Source: CAYLYP01 sp964387795 (GTDB taxonomy: Bacteria; Bacteroidota; Bacteroidia; Bacteroidales; UBA7960). Taken from it: DNA of 64,000 nucleotides. Shown here piece by piece: positions 37,668 through 48,200 of this stretch; position 1 is the first letter of the stretch; the number at the start of each line of letters is the position of its first letter. Position numbers and translations under genes: made by a program. The stretch covers positions 38,168 through 102,167 of the forward strand of contig CAYLYP010000003.1 of NCBI GenBank assembly GCA_964387795.1. The letters run 5' to 3'. A model generated the notes under the pieces. It saw only the letters and a program-made list of their open reading frames with translations, was not told the origin of the DNA and did no database searches.

Positions 37668-38024
37668 TTATTTTCTTAAGATTTTTTCCATTGCTTTTCC
37701 TTTTGCCAATTCATCAACAAGCTTATCAAGATACCTGATTTGTTGCATAAGCTTATCTTCGATATCTTCGACCCTGATGCCACAAACCACCCCGGTGATT
37801 TTTGAAGTATTTGGGTTTATTAGGGGTGCCTGTTCAAAAAAGAGCTTAAAACTGATATTGTTGACAAGGATTTGCTGTAATGACTGCTCATCATATCCCG
37901 TAAGCCAAAAGATAATTTCATCAAGCTCGGCTTTTGTCCGTCCTTTTTTTTCAGCTTTCTGGACATAGTAAGGATAAACACTTGCGAAAGACATATTAAA
38001 AATTCTTGAGTTATCAGGAGCCAT
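37668..38024 (-). CDS. DUF2200 domain protein
   Basis: A 118-aa protein of family DUF2200: FNMSFASVYPYYVQKAEKKG, RTKAELDEIIFWLTGYDE, FFEQAPLINPNTSKITGVVCG, then a helical end IRYLDKLVDELAKGK. The start at 38024 (MAPDNSRIFNMSF) fits the family; an upstream ATG at 38060 overlaps the previous gene by 19 nt and is the alternative. Function unknown. Confidence 0.88.
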   Translation of the reverse strand: MAPDNSRIFNMSFASVYPYYVQKAEKKGRTKAELDEIIFWLTGYDEQSLQQILVNNISFKLFFEQAPLINPNTSKITGVVCGIRVEDIEDKLMQQIRYLDKLVDELAKGKAMEKILRK

Positions 38025-38041
38025 TGTCAATGATATTTGGT

Positions 38042-38545
38042 TTAAGGTTTTGATTTCCATATTTTGTCTGAAGAGGGCAAATACTCAGGAAGGGCAGCAG
38101 AGCCATACCATGTATAGATTTCAAAGTCCAGGAGTTTGTTTTCAATTGCCGGATCCGTTAACAAGAGTTCCCTGGCATCCTCAAGGCTGCTAACATTGTT
38201 CAGGATAATAATTCCCCTGTAATTTTTATCGTTTTTGCCCAATGGACCTGCAACAATAAGCGTTCCCTGTTCAACCAATTTCTGAATATTATCCATGTGT
38301 CCCCGGAAACAATCATTAATAAAATCTTTATCCGTTGTTTTGTTGTCCCCGCTTTTCAGGATAACCAGAAAGTAGCTTTTCATCCCATAATCATCTCCGC
38401 CCAATCTGTCAGCCAATACTTTATCGTAATTGGGGTTAGAACTAATTGTATCTTTTTCAGGTATTGTTCCATTCGGCTTTTGCCCTGATTGCCCAAACGA
38501 CAGGTGGGTCAAAAATAATGCAGCCAGTAACAAGGGATGTTTCAT
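38042..38545 (-). CDS. Exported YciI-like protein
   Basis: A 167-aa protein with a signal peptide (LLLAALFLTHLSFGQ), then a YCII-related domain: YFLVILKSGDN, CFRGHMDNIQKLVEQGTLIVAGPLG and RGIIILNNVSSLEDARELLLTDPAI. The conserved His in GHMDNI and Asp/Pro in TDPAI are present. A periplasmic YciI homologue is unusual compared with cytoplasmic members. Upstream member of the small-protein operon. Confidence 0.87.
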   Translation of the reverse strand: MKHPLLLAALFLTHLSFGQSGQKPNGTIPEKDTISSNPNYDKVLADRLGGDDYGMKSYFLVILKSGDNKTTDKDFINDCFRGHMDNIQKLVEQGTLIVAGPLGKNDKNYRGIIILNNVSSLEDARELLLTDPAIENKLLDFEIYTWYGSAALPEYLPSSDKIWKSKP

Positions 38546-38828
38546 TGTTTTGATTTTTTAATGATTTGTTATGCAGCCATAAAGCAATTGATTCCTTTGT
38601 ACAACACATTTCCAACAGGACATGTATTGAACGGGGATCACAAAACATTTGATACTATCAAATTTAGCTTTTCAAAACAAATCAACAATCAGTGTTTTTC
38701 TTATCCTTTTTCTTTAGGATATGAATACAAATTACAATAATTTTTATAAAAATCGCAATAAAATAATTTATTAATGCCAAAAGATAAATAGGATATTTCT
38801 ACCCGTAACTACCTCAATAAGCAGCGAT

Positions 38829-39239
38829 TTAATTCTTTTTGCCTTCAACAGATGTGCGGCAACCACCTCCAAGACCTCCACTTCTGAAATATAAAGAAAC
38901 TGCACTATCACCACTGAACCCGCCATAATGATGATCATCTCCGGGCTCTCTTATTATTCCCTGATCATCAACAGTAAAGACCGGGAATGCTTCCTCTAAA
39001 AAGTTAATTACCAACTCATTGCGTTCGAGTGTATCAGAAAAATAAATCCTGCCACGATATGAAACAGTGTCAATATCGCATGTTGAATCTGACAAGGTAA
39101 AGAAAATACTTATTGTAACAAAATCATAAGAACCGACATATTTATAACGGTAATCATCAATTTCGGAGTCAAAATCGCAAGCAATAAAAATGCCCAAAAA
39201 AACAATCAACATACAGGTGTTTTTAATCAGGTTTTTCAT
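38829..39239 (-). CDS. Lipoprotein, paralogue of the 39378 gene
   Basis: A 136-aa probable lipoprotein with lipobox FIAC (Cys21). The body shares the pattern DDYRYKYVGSYDFVTIS, SDSTCDIDTVSYRGRIYFSD, GDSAVSLYFRSGG and ending VEGKK with the upstream gene, showing tandem duplication. No known domain. Expected in the outer or inner membrane facing the periplasm. Confidence 0.8.
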   Translation of the reverse strand: MKNLIKNTCMLIVFLGIFIACDFDSEIDDYRYKYVGSYDFVTISIFFTLSDSTCDIDTVSYRGRIYFSDTLERNELVINFLEEAFPVFTVDDQGIIREPGDDHHYGGFSGDSAVSLYFRSGGLGGGCRTSVEGKKN

Positions 39240-39254
39240 AAAGAAATATGTTTA

Positions 39255-39346
39255 AATTATTTTTCGGATACAACTCCATGTTTGTGGTTTTCAATAGTGT
39301 TTATATTTTATTTACAAACATGTTCATTTCAGACAAACAGTTTTTT
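39255..39346. repeat. Leader repeat between lipoprotein paralogues
   Basis: Diverged leader copy: ACAACTCCATGTTTGTGGTT ... ACAAACATGTTCATTTC, between the start of the 39239 gene and the end of its paralogue. Confidence 0.55.
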
Positions 39347-39377
39347 AATAAAGGGGATTACAAAAAAAACTTCCGAA

Positions 39378-39791
39378 TTATCGTTTTTTGCCTTCAACGG
39401 ATTGGCTTCCCCCACCGCCATGACCACCCCAACTGAAAAATAAAGAAACTGCGCTATCACCAATGAATTCGCCAAAATTATTATTATAATATCCGGGATC
39501 ACTTATTAACCCCTGTTCATCAACAGTAAGAAGCGGGGATTTATGTTGTAAATATTGTATCACTATCTCATTGTTTGCAAGAGTATCGGAAAAATAAACC
39601 CTGCCTTGATATGAAAAAGTGTCAATATTGCATGTCGAATCAAGCATACTAAATTTCCTGCTTATTGTAACAAAATCATAAGCACCGGCAAATTTATAGC
39701 GGTAATCATCAACTTCAGAGTTATTATCGCATGCAATAAAAATGCTAAAAAAAACAAGCAATAAACAAGAGTTTTTAATCAGGTTTTTCAT
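39378..39791 (-). CDS. Lipoprotein, paralogue of the 38829 gene
   Basis: A 137-aa probable lipoprotein (lipobox FIAC, Cys21), clearly homologous to its neighbour: same N-terminus MKNLIKN, DDYRYKFAGAYDFVTIS, LDSTCNIDTFSYQGRVYFSD, GDSAVSLFFSWGG and VEGKK end. The Gly-rich tail differs (GGHGGGGSQS versus GGLGGGCRTS). Unknown role. Confidence 0.8.
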   Translation of the reverse strand: MKNLIKNSCLLLVFFSIFIACDNNSEVDDYRYKFAGAYDFVTISRKFSMLDSTCNIDTFSYQGRVYFSDTLANNEIVIQYLQHKSPLLTVDEQGLISDPGYYNNNFGEFIGDSAVSLFFSWGGHGGGGSQSVEGKKR

Positions 39792-39830
39792 AAAGAAAAT
39801 AGTTTTTTAAGTTTATTGATATACTAAATT

Positions 39831-39895
39831 TCACGTTTGCTGTTTGCATTGATATTTGTATATCATTCGCAAACATATTCGGTTCAAATATACAA
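39831..39895. repeat. Leader repeat upstream of second lipoprotein gene
   Basis: CACGTTTGCTGTTTGCATTG ... TTCGCAAACATATTCGG, 40-100 nt before the start codon, same orientation relative to the gene as the other leader copies. Confidence 0.6.
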
Positions 39896-40007
39896 AATTT
39901 AAAATCTGATACCGACAATTCAAGTTTTAAACAGGATTTTTTTAATGCTTATTTTTTCCCAGGCCCCCTGAAGGACAATTGAACATTTCTGCTTTACATT
40001 AGCAATC

Positions 40008-40043
40008 AAGGCAACAGCCAGGATAATCCCTGCCTGTTGCCTT
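40008..40043 (-). terminator. Stem-loop after the MuiA-like gene
   Basis: Stem AAGGCAACAG / CTGTTGCCTT (10 bp) with further imperfect pairing inside, 20 nt after the stop at 40064. Poor T-tract, so efficiency is uncertain. Confidence 0.6.
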
Positions 40044-40063
40044 TAAAATATAAAGTTTAAAAA

Positions 40064-42031
40064 TTACTCCAGATAAACTTTCATCGAAGAGGGATATTTA
40101 ACTGAGTATTTCAGGATAAGCTCTTTCTTCTCATCCGGTTCCAGTTCAATCTCCCATGTAACTTTATCGCTTTTCTTGTCAAGCTTGCCATTTGAATAAT
40201 CGAGCTTTTCAATACTTACCGAGCTGTTTTCTGATTTCGGGAACTGGTCTTCAACAAATATTTTAACCTTCTCGCGTTTGTTGTTCCTGACTGTAATACT
40301 CCAGCTAAACGTTTCTACGGTATTTTTTCCTATAAACTGTTTTTGATTTTTCTCTTTCAGCAGCGTGCGCTCCACAATGATGTTCTTATCCCTGTTGAGC
40401 GATATGGACAGGGTGTCTTTCATGCTTTGGGCATCAATTTCGGATTGCCCGGTAAATATCCCATTATAATAAATACTCGATTGCCCTGATAACAAGTTAA
40501 GCTTAGCCCAGTTTGTCATTTCAGCAATCAGGAATACATCATTGTCAAGTTTGGGCACACAGGAATAAACATAGTTTACAGGCACTTTCACCTCCTGTAT
40601 TTTTACCCCATATTCGTTCCCATCAGATGGAATTGAATAGGGAACATCTATCTTATATTCAAGACTGGTAATATTGGTGTTTGATTCGTATCCACCAATA
40701 AAAATAACTTCGCCTGTTTTTTGATTGTTCACCCCCCCAACAACAATTGCAATAGATTCAGCTGAACGCCCAGACATTTTTGCAATCTCCTCTCTTGGTT
40801 GAGTATCCCTTGGATAGGTGTTTTCTTTTGAATTTACAGGCATACAATATTCAACAACTACATATTCATTTAAAGGAACACTTGTTGATATTAAATAAAT
40901 ATCCTGAAAACTTATTTTATCAGGTTTAACTTCTACATTTTTTATCTCCATGGGCTCATATCCAACAAAAGTTGCCTTTACATCATAGCATCCTGATGGT
41001 ATTGGCCTGATGATATATTTTCCATCAGAATCAGTGGTTACCCCTGTAACAGTCACCCCATCCTTCATGACTAAAACATTTGCAAATGGGATAGGTTCAC
41101 GGGTTTCAGAATCTTCAACCCTTCCCATCAGGGTGCCGATACCATCAGCAATAAATTTCTTTTTATTAACAGGAACTTTTTTATCAACAAACCATGTATC
41201 CAGATCAGGTTTAATATTGCTTAATGATGGCCTGTCGGTTGAAAGCGTAATATTCACATTTGGCCAGTCCTCAGCTGTTGACTGAAAAATATTGGCATTA
41301 TAAACAAGGTTCAAGGGGTCTTTAAGGCCATTCACCCTGAAATCGTATAAAGGCTTCCATCCGGCTGAAGACACATAATAGCTTAATCTAAAACTCTTGT
41401 TTATTGCTTCATCCGATTTCACAATAAACGACACTTTGCTATAGGATTTACTATCTTCTTTCACCCTCTTGCTTAGTGCATCAAAAAGCACCCCTATTTC
41501 CTTCTTTATTGACTCCGATTCTATTTTTAGCTTTTGCTTGTTCTTCTTTATCTCATTGAGCCTTGCCCTGTAAAAATCGGAAGCCTCTTTTATCTCGGCT
41601 ATTGTTGAACCATCCCCTTTTTTATTGAACACACTGTTATCAAGCAGCATCTTTTCTTCAATATCATATACGCTTATCTCATTATCGATGCCGTCAAGCT
41701 TTTCCTTAAGCTGGATTATTTTTTCCTCAAACTCAAGGGCTTCTTTGCTCTTGTCCTGCTGGTTCACCAACTCATGCTTCACTGATAAAATCTCACCCTG
41801 GCGGTTGTTATCAATCTGTATGCTCTGGGGATTAATCTCAGCCGACAGCTTATCTATCACTATCAAATGCTTCCCCTTTGGGACTTTCATATCTATCTCC
41901 CTTGTAACCTGTGCCCCGTCAAAAAAAACTGTTACCTCTTTTATCACCGAACCAAGGCTCAGCGTATCGGCTACCTGGCTGTATAGGTTGTATGAGGCCA
42001 GTAATGCAATTAAGAAAATTGATTTTTTCAT
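40064..42031 (-). CDS. MuiA-like DUF4139 protein with inserted carboxypeptidase-regulatory domain
   Basis: A 655-aa exported protein (signal peptide FLIALLASYNLYSQ). The N-terminal DUF4140-like domain (VIKEVTVFFDGAQVTREIDM) is followed by a coiled coil (about 90-185) and the DUF4139 beta-domain (YYVSSAGWKPLYDFRVNGL ... LKYSVKYP), the architecture of the 'mucoidy inhibitor MuiA' family. Inserted in DUF4139 is a carboxypeptidase-D-regulatory domain (LMGRVEDSETREPIPFANV ... FVGYEPMEIKNVEV). A segment resembling the start of a TonB plug follows it (RDTQPREEIAKMSGRSAESI, VGGVNNQKTGEVIFIGGYES). Surface or periplasmic role unknown. Confidence 0.88.
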   Translation of the reverse strand: MKKSIFLIALLASYNLYSQVADTLSLGSVIKEVTVFFDGAQVTREIDMKVPKGKHLIVIDKLSAEINPQSIQIDNNRQGEILSVKHELVNQQDKSKEALEFEEKIIQLKEKLDGIDNEISVYDIEEKMLLDNSVFNKKGDGSTIAEIKEASDFYRARLNEIKKNKQKLKIESESIKKEIGVLFDALSKRVKEDSKSYSKVSFIVKSDEAINKSFRLSYYVSSAGWKPLYDFRVNGLKDPLNLVYNANIFQSTAEDWPNVNITLSTDRPSLSNIKPDLDTWFVDKKVPVNKKKFIADGIGTLMGRVEDSETREPIPFANVLVMKDGVTVTGVTTDSDGKYIIRPIPSGCYDVKATFVGYEPMEIKNVEVKPDKISFQDIYLISTSVPLNEYVVVEYCMPVNSKENTYPRDTQPREEIAKMSGRSAESIAIVVGGVNNQKTGEVIFIGGYESNTNITSLEYKIDVPYSIPSDGNEYGVKIQEVKVPVNYVYSCVPKLDNDVFLIAEMTNWAKLNLLSGQSSIYYNGIFTGQSEIDAQSMKDTLSISLNRDKNIIVERTLLKEKNQKQFIGKNTVETFSWSITVRNNKREKVKIFVEDQFPKSENSSVSIEKLDYSNGKLDKKSDKVTWEIELEPDEKKELILKYSVKYPSSMKVYLE

Positions 42032-42249
42032 ATTCCTAATGTTTAATATTATGTCATCAATAATAAAAAATGAAAACTATTTCTTACAATTACGTTTTCA
42101 AACACAAAAGTATTAATAAAGCTTAGCAAACAGCATTTTCTCCTGAAAATATAATGAGATCAAATAAAAAATTCTTTCAAATGAATAGTGGCAATCATGA
42201 CTATTTTTGATTTTTTATACAGCAGATTTTGCTGCTTAATGTTATAAAT

Positions 42250-42465
42250 TCAAAGGACTCTTTGGACAGAAAGGAGGTTTTGTTTCCCAGCAGCCATACT
42301 GGCTTCAGCAATGTTTTGCTTACCACTTCTGACAGCCTGAACCATTTGATCAATAGTTCGATCATACTTTCTATAATAACGGCATGTAAAAAATATTGTG
42401 GCATCATAAATTATTTCAGCCTTCTGATATGTTATCAGATGACGGTAACCTCCATGTAATTGTTT
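42250..42465 (-). pseudogene. Remnant of a four-helix-bundle (S23-like) protein gene
   Basis: One minus-strand frame encodes HGGYRHLITYQKAEIIYDAT, IFFTCRYYRKYDRTIDQMVQ, AVRSGKQNIAEASMAAGKQN and then LLSVQRVL stop. This matches the N-terminal half of the four-helix-bundle suffix-domain family (S23-related). No ATG is found and the C-terminal half is missing, so it is a remnant. Family from memory, motif match strong. Confidence 0.65.
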
Positions 42466-42496
42466 TACTAATAAAAATTTTTCCTTCTAAAAACAG

Positions 42497-42528
42497 GCAA
42501 TCCCGCTTTCTCCTGTAAGCGGGATTGC
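42497..42528 (-). terminator. Terminator of the baeRF gene
   Basis: Perfect 12-bp stem GCAATCCCGCTT / AAGCGGGATTGC with an 8-nt loop, followed on the minus strand by a T-rich run (CTGTTTTTAG). About 108 nt after the stop codon at 42636. Confidence 0.8.
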
Positions 42529-42635
42529 AATAAATAGAAAAAACCAAAACATTCCCCTAACCTGAATTTCTTAACAATAAAGGGGAATCACCGAACAACA
42601 GAAATCCTGCTTTGATGCCAAGCAGGCACTGTACC

Positions 42636-43709
42636 TTAATAGCGGAGCACTGCTGCGATGCGTTGGTGCTCTTTCAGGGAGCCATCATCAACAAAAACAA
42701 CCCGGCCTCCTGTTTCAATAACTTTTTCAGCAACATCGTCAACAACATCATTTAGATAGCCTCTTGACTGAAAAGGGGTGCCTTCTGCAATGACAAGGCT
42801 GTTGTCGTTGTTCAACAATGCCATCTGCCTAAAGCCTTCTTCAACAATCAACAGCCTCATCCTGCCTTCATCAGCCATACGCCATACCTCATTTAGCCCT
42901 GAAACATATTTATGTGCCCCAACGGCATTGTTGAGTTCCTTTAATACATTATGCCTGATATGGTCGATATGTTCCTTGACAAGCGGCCAGATATGTTTAC
43001 CTATTTCATGCGCACTTTTATCATCATAATTGCCTTCGAGCCATGCAATGATCTGATTGCGGCGGTTGGTAACTTCGCGGAAGTAACCTATGTTTTTCTG
43101 TACCCCTACAAGGGTCAGCATCATACTCCCCGATTTATCCATATCGTGATAGGCTTTATCAACCCTGTTAAAGAAATCCTTTAGTTTCTTTTCTTTTTCC
43201 CTTGACAAGTCAGTAGGATTAAATTCGTATAAAGGCAAATCAGAAATCATAGGGAAGCCATTTGTAAAGACCTCAGTGAGCTGGTCACGGTTTGATTCAA
43301 ACAACCTCGCTTTATTGGCACTTAACACAAGAGTGAAATAATGCGGGCTCCTGTTTATTCCCATGATAATATCACGGATAGCAAAACTGTGGTTTATTAC
43401 AACACGTTCCAATACTTTAAAGGGGAGGTCTATTTTCTCAGCAATACTCTTTGAGATAAATAATGCCTGGCCTTCCAGATTAAGACTGGTATCAATACCA
43501 TCTACAAGTGTTTTAAGATTTTCAAGTATGGGCTCAACATCCTTTTTGGGAAACTCAGCTATCAATCGGTCTTCGGCTTCCCGGCATAACTTCTTCAAAC
43601 GAATGGCATCCTTCTGGTTTTCCGGCGCTGTGCGATGCGTTGGCATCAGGATTGAAACACAGGGATAATCGCCTGTTGATAGCAGCCTTTTTAAAACAAT
43701 TTGATCCAT
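42636..43709 (-). CDS. baeRF-family protein (bacterial eRF1/Pelota-like)
   Basis: A 357-aa cytoplasmic protein resembling the baeRF (bacterial archaeo-eukaryotic release factor) families, which share domains with eRF1/Pelota and are proposed to act on stalled ribosomes. Start block MDQIVLKRLLSTGDYPCVSILMPTHRT, a central domain (YFTLVLSANKARLFESNRDQL) and a C-terminal Rossmann-like part (LIVEEGFRQMALLNND, ETGGRVVFVDDGSLKEHQRIAAVLRY). The ATG at 43709 fits the family better than one at 43769. Monocistronic with its own terminator. Confidence 0.85.
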   Translation of the reverse strand: MDQIVLKRLLSTGDYPCVSILMPTHRTAPENQKDAIRLKKLCREAEDRLIAEFPKKDVEPILENLKTLVDGIDTSLNLEGQALFISKSIAEKIDLPFKVLERVVINHSFAIRDIIMGINRSPHYFTLVLSANKARLFESNRDQLTEVFTNGFPMISDLPLYEFNPTDLSREKEKKLKDFFNRVDKAYHDMDKSGSMMLTLVGVQKNIGYFREVTNRRNQIIAWLEGNYDDKSAHEIGKHIWPLVKEHIDHIRHNVLKELNNAVGAHKYVSGLNEVWRMADEGRMRLLIVEEGFRQMALLNNDNSLVIAEGTPFQSRGYLNDVVDDVAEKVIETGGRVVFVDDGSLKEHQRIAAVLRY

Positions 43710-43899
43710 AACTTTTAGATTTAAAGGTTGAATAATTAAGTATTGTCCTTTCAGGAGCATACTTCTCAAAAGTTCTTTGAGGGTAGGATTAAATCATAGG
43801 CAAATCGGATTTGGGTCACATTAATGAATTTAACTCATCTCTTTTTCATTATTATCAAGGCTTTCAAACACTAATCACTTGTCCTCAAGATAGCAAAAG

Positions 43900-43940
43900 A
43901 AAGGTGAAAAAGCAACTTTTGGAAGTCGTTTTTCACCTTT
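43900..43940 (-). terminator. Terminator of the metal efflux operon
   Basis: Perfect 12-bp stem AAAGGTGAAAAA / TTTTTCACCTTT with a 17-nt loop, about 90 nt downstream of the TolC-like gene; T-rich sequence follows on the minus strand. Confidence 0.7.
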
Positions 43941-44032
43941 TATAAGAATTTTTATTTTTCTAAACTTCAAAACAGCCCTGCAACAGGGTTTAACCAAATA
44001 CAGCTTACCTGAAACAGCTAATCAATTGAATT

Positions 44033-45271
44033 TCAATTATATTTCTCAAGCAAAGCCATTACAAGCTGCAAATCTCTCTGGCATTCAAGTGATTTATTGA
44101 TGGTCTCATAATAAAGGGACAATTCAACAAGATAATCAACAAGTGAGATTTCACCTTTCTCAAGGGCAATCCTTAACAATGAGGTATGATTTAACTCATT
44201 AAGGATGCTTTGGTATTCGTTGGAGAGGCTTTGAAGGCTTAATGCTTTTTGATACAAAGCCTGCATTTCATTAAGATAGCTTGTTTGGAAGTCTATGGCC
44301 TGGCACTCTGCAACATGTAATTCAGCTTTTGATTTTTTAACCGCATTCTTGTTTTCCCAAAGAGGGATAGACATTCCCACAACAAATCCCTGAAACTGCT
44401 CTTCAACCAAAGCTTCACGCATATATCCCACTGAGAAATGGGGCAAAGACATTGCCCTGCTCAATGCGATTTCTGTTTGCTTCACCTGGGTTTGAACACC
44501 CATAAGGCTTAAGTCAGGATTGTTTTTTGAAATCCCGGCATACCATTGATTGAAGTCAACCGGAACGCTAACAGGCTGAAAGCCGGATTCCTTGTATTCC
44601 AATGGAATGCCCCCATTCAAGCCCTGAAGTGAGCTTAAAAGCTCCTGACTTTCAACGTCAATGGTTTCAACTGCTTTTTTTTCATTAAGCATTGCAAGAC
44701 GTGCTTTGTTATAATCAAGCACATTACAGGCACCCTTTTCATACATCTTTGAATACGCTTCAGAGATTGCTTTTGCATGTTCATAGCGGGACTCAAGCTC
44801 TAAGGACAGGGCATTGAAATAGATTAGCCTGATACAAATCTCCCTGACCTGATAGCGCAATTCATATCTAAGCTTTGCGTATTCAAGGTCGGAGATATTG
44901 TTTTTACCCCTTGCCGCTTTCATGCGATGCCCATAAACAGTTGGAAATTCAAAAGACTGTCCCACTTCAATATTAGTCCGTTTACCAATTGATGAAGGGT
45001 TTCCCCACAACAAAGCAAACTCAGCCTCAGGGTTTGGGAGATAAATACCACTTAAGTTTTCAAGCTTTTCAGCCTCATTATACGCTTTGTAAGCCGCAAG
45101 CGTGGTATTGTTCTTTTCAATCTGAGACCAAACTGCTTCAAAGCCTTCCTGGGCCATTATGCCTGCGGGAAAGAATAACACCCATATCGATAGGAGAAAT
45201 ATCTTCCGGGAGGCTTTAAAATCCATTTTACAGGCATTAAACCTGGCAGTGATATGATTTAAATAGTTCAT
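44033..45271 (-). CDS. TolC-family outer-membrane efflux protein (CusC-like)
   Basis: A 412-aa outer-membrane channel component of the tripartite metal efflux system. Signal sequence near residues 22-41 (IFLLSIWVLFFPAGIMAQ), then two TolC-type repeats of long helices and short strands: YLPNPEAEFALLWGNPSS, VGQSFEFPTVYGHRMKAARG and SVGYMREALVEEQFQGFVVGMSIPLWENKNAVKKSK. The gene overlaps the RND pump gene by four bases (ATGA). Shorter start at residue 16 possible. Last gene of the operon. Confidence 0.92.
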   Translation of the reverse strand: MNYLNHITARFNACKMDFKASRKIFLLSIWVLFFPAGIMAQEGFEAVWSQIEKNNTTLAAYKAYNEAEKLENLSGIYLPNPEAEFALLWGNPSSIGKRTNIEVGQSFEFPTVYGHRMKAARGKNNISDLEYAKLRYELRYQVREICIRLIYFNALSLELESRYEHAKAISEAYSKMYEKGACNVLDYNKARLAMLNEKKAVETIDVESQELLSSLQGLNGGIPLEYKESGFQPVSVPVDFNQWYAGISKNNPDLSLMGVQTQVKQTEIALSRAMSLPHFSVGYMREALVEEQFQGFVVGMSIPLWENKNAVKKSKAELHVAECQAIDFQTSYLNEMQALYQKALSLQSLSNEYQSILNELNHTSLLRIALEKGEISLVDYLVELSLYYETINKSLECQRDLQLVMALLEKYN

Positions 45272-48200
45272 AGTTTTTCAGGATTAGGTTTTGCTCTTGA
45301 TACCATAAGGCTATACACCAGAGGAATCACATAAATATTAAGCAAAGTAGAAGTCAGTAAGCCACCAAGGATTACTTTTGCCATAGGGCTTTGGATTTCG
45401 TTACCCGACAGATTTCCCTGCAAAGCAAGAGGCACCAAGGCAAGGGCAGCAGTAAGGGCAGTCATCAGTATAGGGTTCAGCCTGTCGGCTGAACCATGGG
45501 TAACAGTATCATACAAAGAAACACCATCTTCCTGAAGATGCTGGTATCTTGAAATAAGCAATATCCCATTTCGTGTAGCAATACCAAAAAGGGTAATAAA
45601 GCCGATGATAGCAGGGATACTCAAGATACCCGAGGTGAAAAAAATTGAAAACACCCCACCAATCAATGCCAGGGGAAGGTTTAGAAGAATGATACCAGCC
45701 AGTTTGATGTTTTTAAATTCCTGATAAAGGAGAAGGAATATAATAAACACTGCAAGTATAGATGTGCCAAGCAACACCCTGGAAGCCCGAGCTTCACTTT
45801 CAAACTGTCCTCCATATTCAATCCTGTATCCTTCGGGCAGCTTGATTTCCTTATCAACAACATCCTTAATTTCATTGACAACACTTCGCAGATCGCGTTC
45901 AGCCACATTGGCCGAAATGATAATATGCCTTTGAACATTCTCCCTGCTTATTTGCCCCGGCCCTGAAGCAGAAACGATATCAGCTACTTCTTCAAGTGGG
46001 ATTTTTTTCCCGTCCCATGTATCAATAAGCGCTTCACCTAGCGCTTCTTTTTTGGCAGAAAACTCAGGCTTAAGCTTAATAACGAGGTCAAAGCTTTGCT
46101 GACCTTCATAAATATCTGCAAGTTTGTGTTCAGAGAAAGAAAGTTCAACAAAACGGGTAAAATCTTCAATAGTAATCCCGTATTGGGCAAGCATTTCCCT
46201 ACGTGCCTTTATCTGAATCTGAGGTACTTCAACCTGCTGGTCAACGTTTACATCAACAAGGCCTTCAATATGGGATATACTCCCTTTTATCTGATTGGCA
46301 ATGGTATAGATTTTATTCAGGTCTGTTCCAAAAAGCTTGATAGCAATATTGGCACGTGTCCCTGAAAGCATGTGATCGATACGGTGGCCAAGGGGTTGCC
46401 CAACAGTAGAAGCAATACCCGGAACCCCAGCCAGTTTCTCCCTTACCTCAGCCATAAAAGCAGCATCGCCTCTTTCACCAAGGGTGTAGTTAACATCAAT
46501 CTCTGCGCTGTTAACAGTTTGGGAATGTTCATCAAGCTCCCCCCTGCCTGTTCGACGTGAGGTAGTATTGACTTCAGGGATTGATAACAATTCTTTTTCA
46601 ATAAGGTTACCAATCTCATTGCTTTGTTCAAGAGATGTCCCAGCCTGGCTCACAGCAGATATTGTAAGCGAACCTTCATTAAACTCAGGCAGGAAGCTCC
46701 TTCCAAAACCAGAGAACAAAACCAAAGCCACAACAAGCAATGCAATAGAAGAACCTAACACAAGCTTTTTGTGCATCAAAGCTATCTTTAAAGATTTCAG
46801 ATATGCATCCGAAAGCAAACGTGTAAGCCACTTGTCCTTTTTATTTCTGGAAAGATACTTTTCATTGGTCAGCAACATTTTACACAACAGGGGCACTAAT
46901 GTCATTGCAACGATAAGGGAAACAAAAAGAGAAACAATATAAGCAATCCCAAGGGGTTTCAACATACGTCCTTCCATCCCTGACAGGAAGAACAAAGGAA
47001 GAAAAGCGACAATGATAATGAATGTTGCATTCAGGATGGAAGCCCTGATCTCTTTAGATGCCTGCCATACAACATCGAAGGATGATTTTCGTTGGAAAGG
47101 TTCAAGCAGGTTGTTTTGCCGCAAACGCTTATACACGTTTTCAACATCAATAATGGCATCATCCACAAGGGAACCAATAGCTATTGCCATCCCTCCCAGG
47201 CTCATTGTATTGATAGTAAAACCCATTGCATTTAATACCAAAACAGCACCCAGCAATGACAATGGAATTGCTATCAAGGAAATGATTGTAGTCCTGAAAC
47301 TCCCAAGGAAAAGCAAGAGGATCAGCACAACAAATATTCCGCCTTCAATAAGGGCATTCTTAACATTGTTCACAGAGGTTTCAATAAAATCTGCCTGGCG
47401 GAAGATTTTAGTATCCACAACCACATCGGGGGGCAATGTTTTTTGAAGGGCTTGCATGTTTTGTTCAAGTCGACGGGTAAGCTCAAGTGTATTTGTATTT
47501 GGTTGTTTTGACACTGAGATAATAACAGCAGGTTTTGCATTTTTTGAGCCATGTCCCATCTTAAGGGAAGGTGCAATCTGTATCTTGGCTACGTCCCTTA
47601 CCCTTACAGGGCGACCATTGACTGATTTGACAAAGGCGTTGCCCATCTCCTCCACATCATTGGTACGCGCAATTCCCCTTACAACATACTCATTGCCATG
47701 TTGCCTGATGACACCCCCAGCTACATTTTGGCTAAAACCTTCACAAACATCTGCAAGTTCGAGCAAGCCTACATGATAAAACTTTAACAGGTGAGGGTCA
47801 ACAACAATCTGATATTGCTTATAATCACCTCCTATTATTGTAACCTGCGACACCCCACTTGTTGCAAGCAAAGCAGGTTTAATTGTCCAGTCAGCCAGTG
47901 TCCTTAAATCCATAAGAGGTGTAGAATCAGCCTGAAGGCTGATAAAAAGTATTTCACCCATAACACTGGATTGAGGTGCAAGCACCGGTTGTTCAACCCC
48001 TATTGGAATCTGTTCGCTAACCGTAATCAGCTTTTCGCTCACAATCTGCCTGGCTTTGAAGATATCGGTTCCCCAATCAAATTCAACCCAGATGAAGGAG
48101 AACCCCATAGATGATGCAGACCTAACCCTACGGACACCAGTGGCTCCGTTCACAGCAGTCTCAATGGGGAAAGTAACAAGCCGTTCAACTTCTTCAGCCG

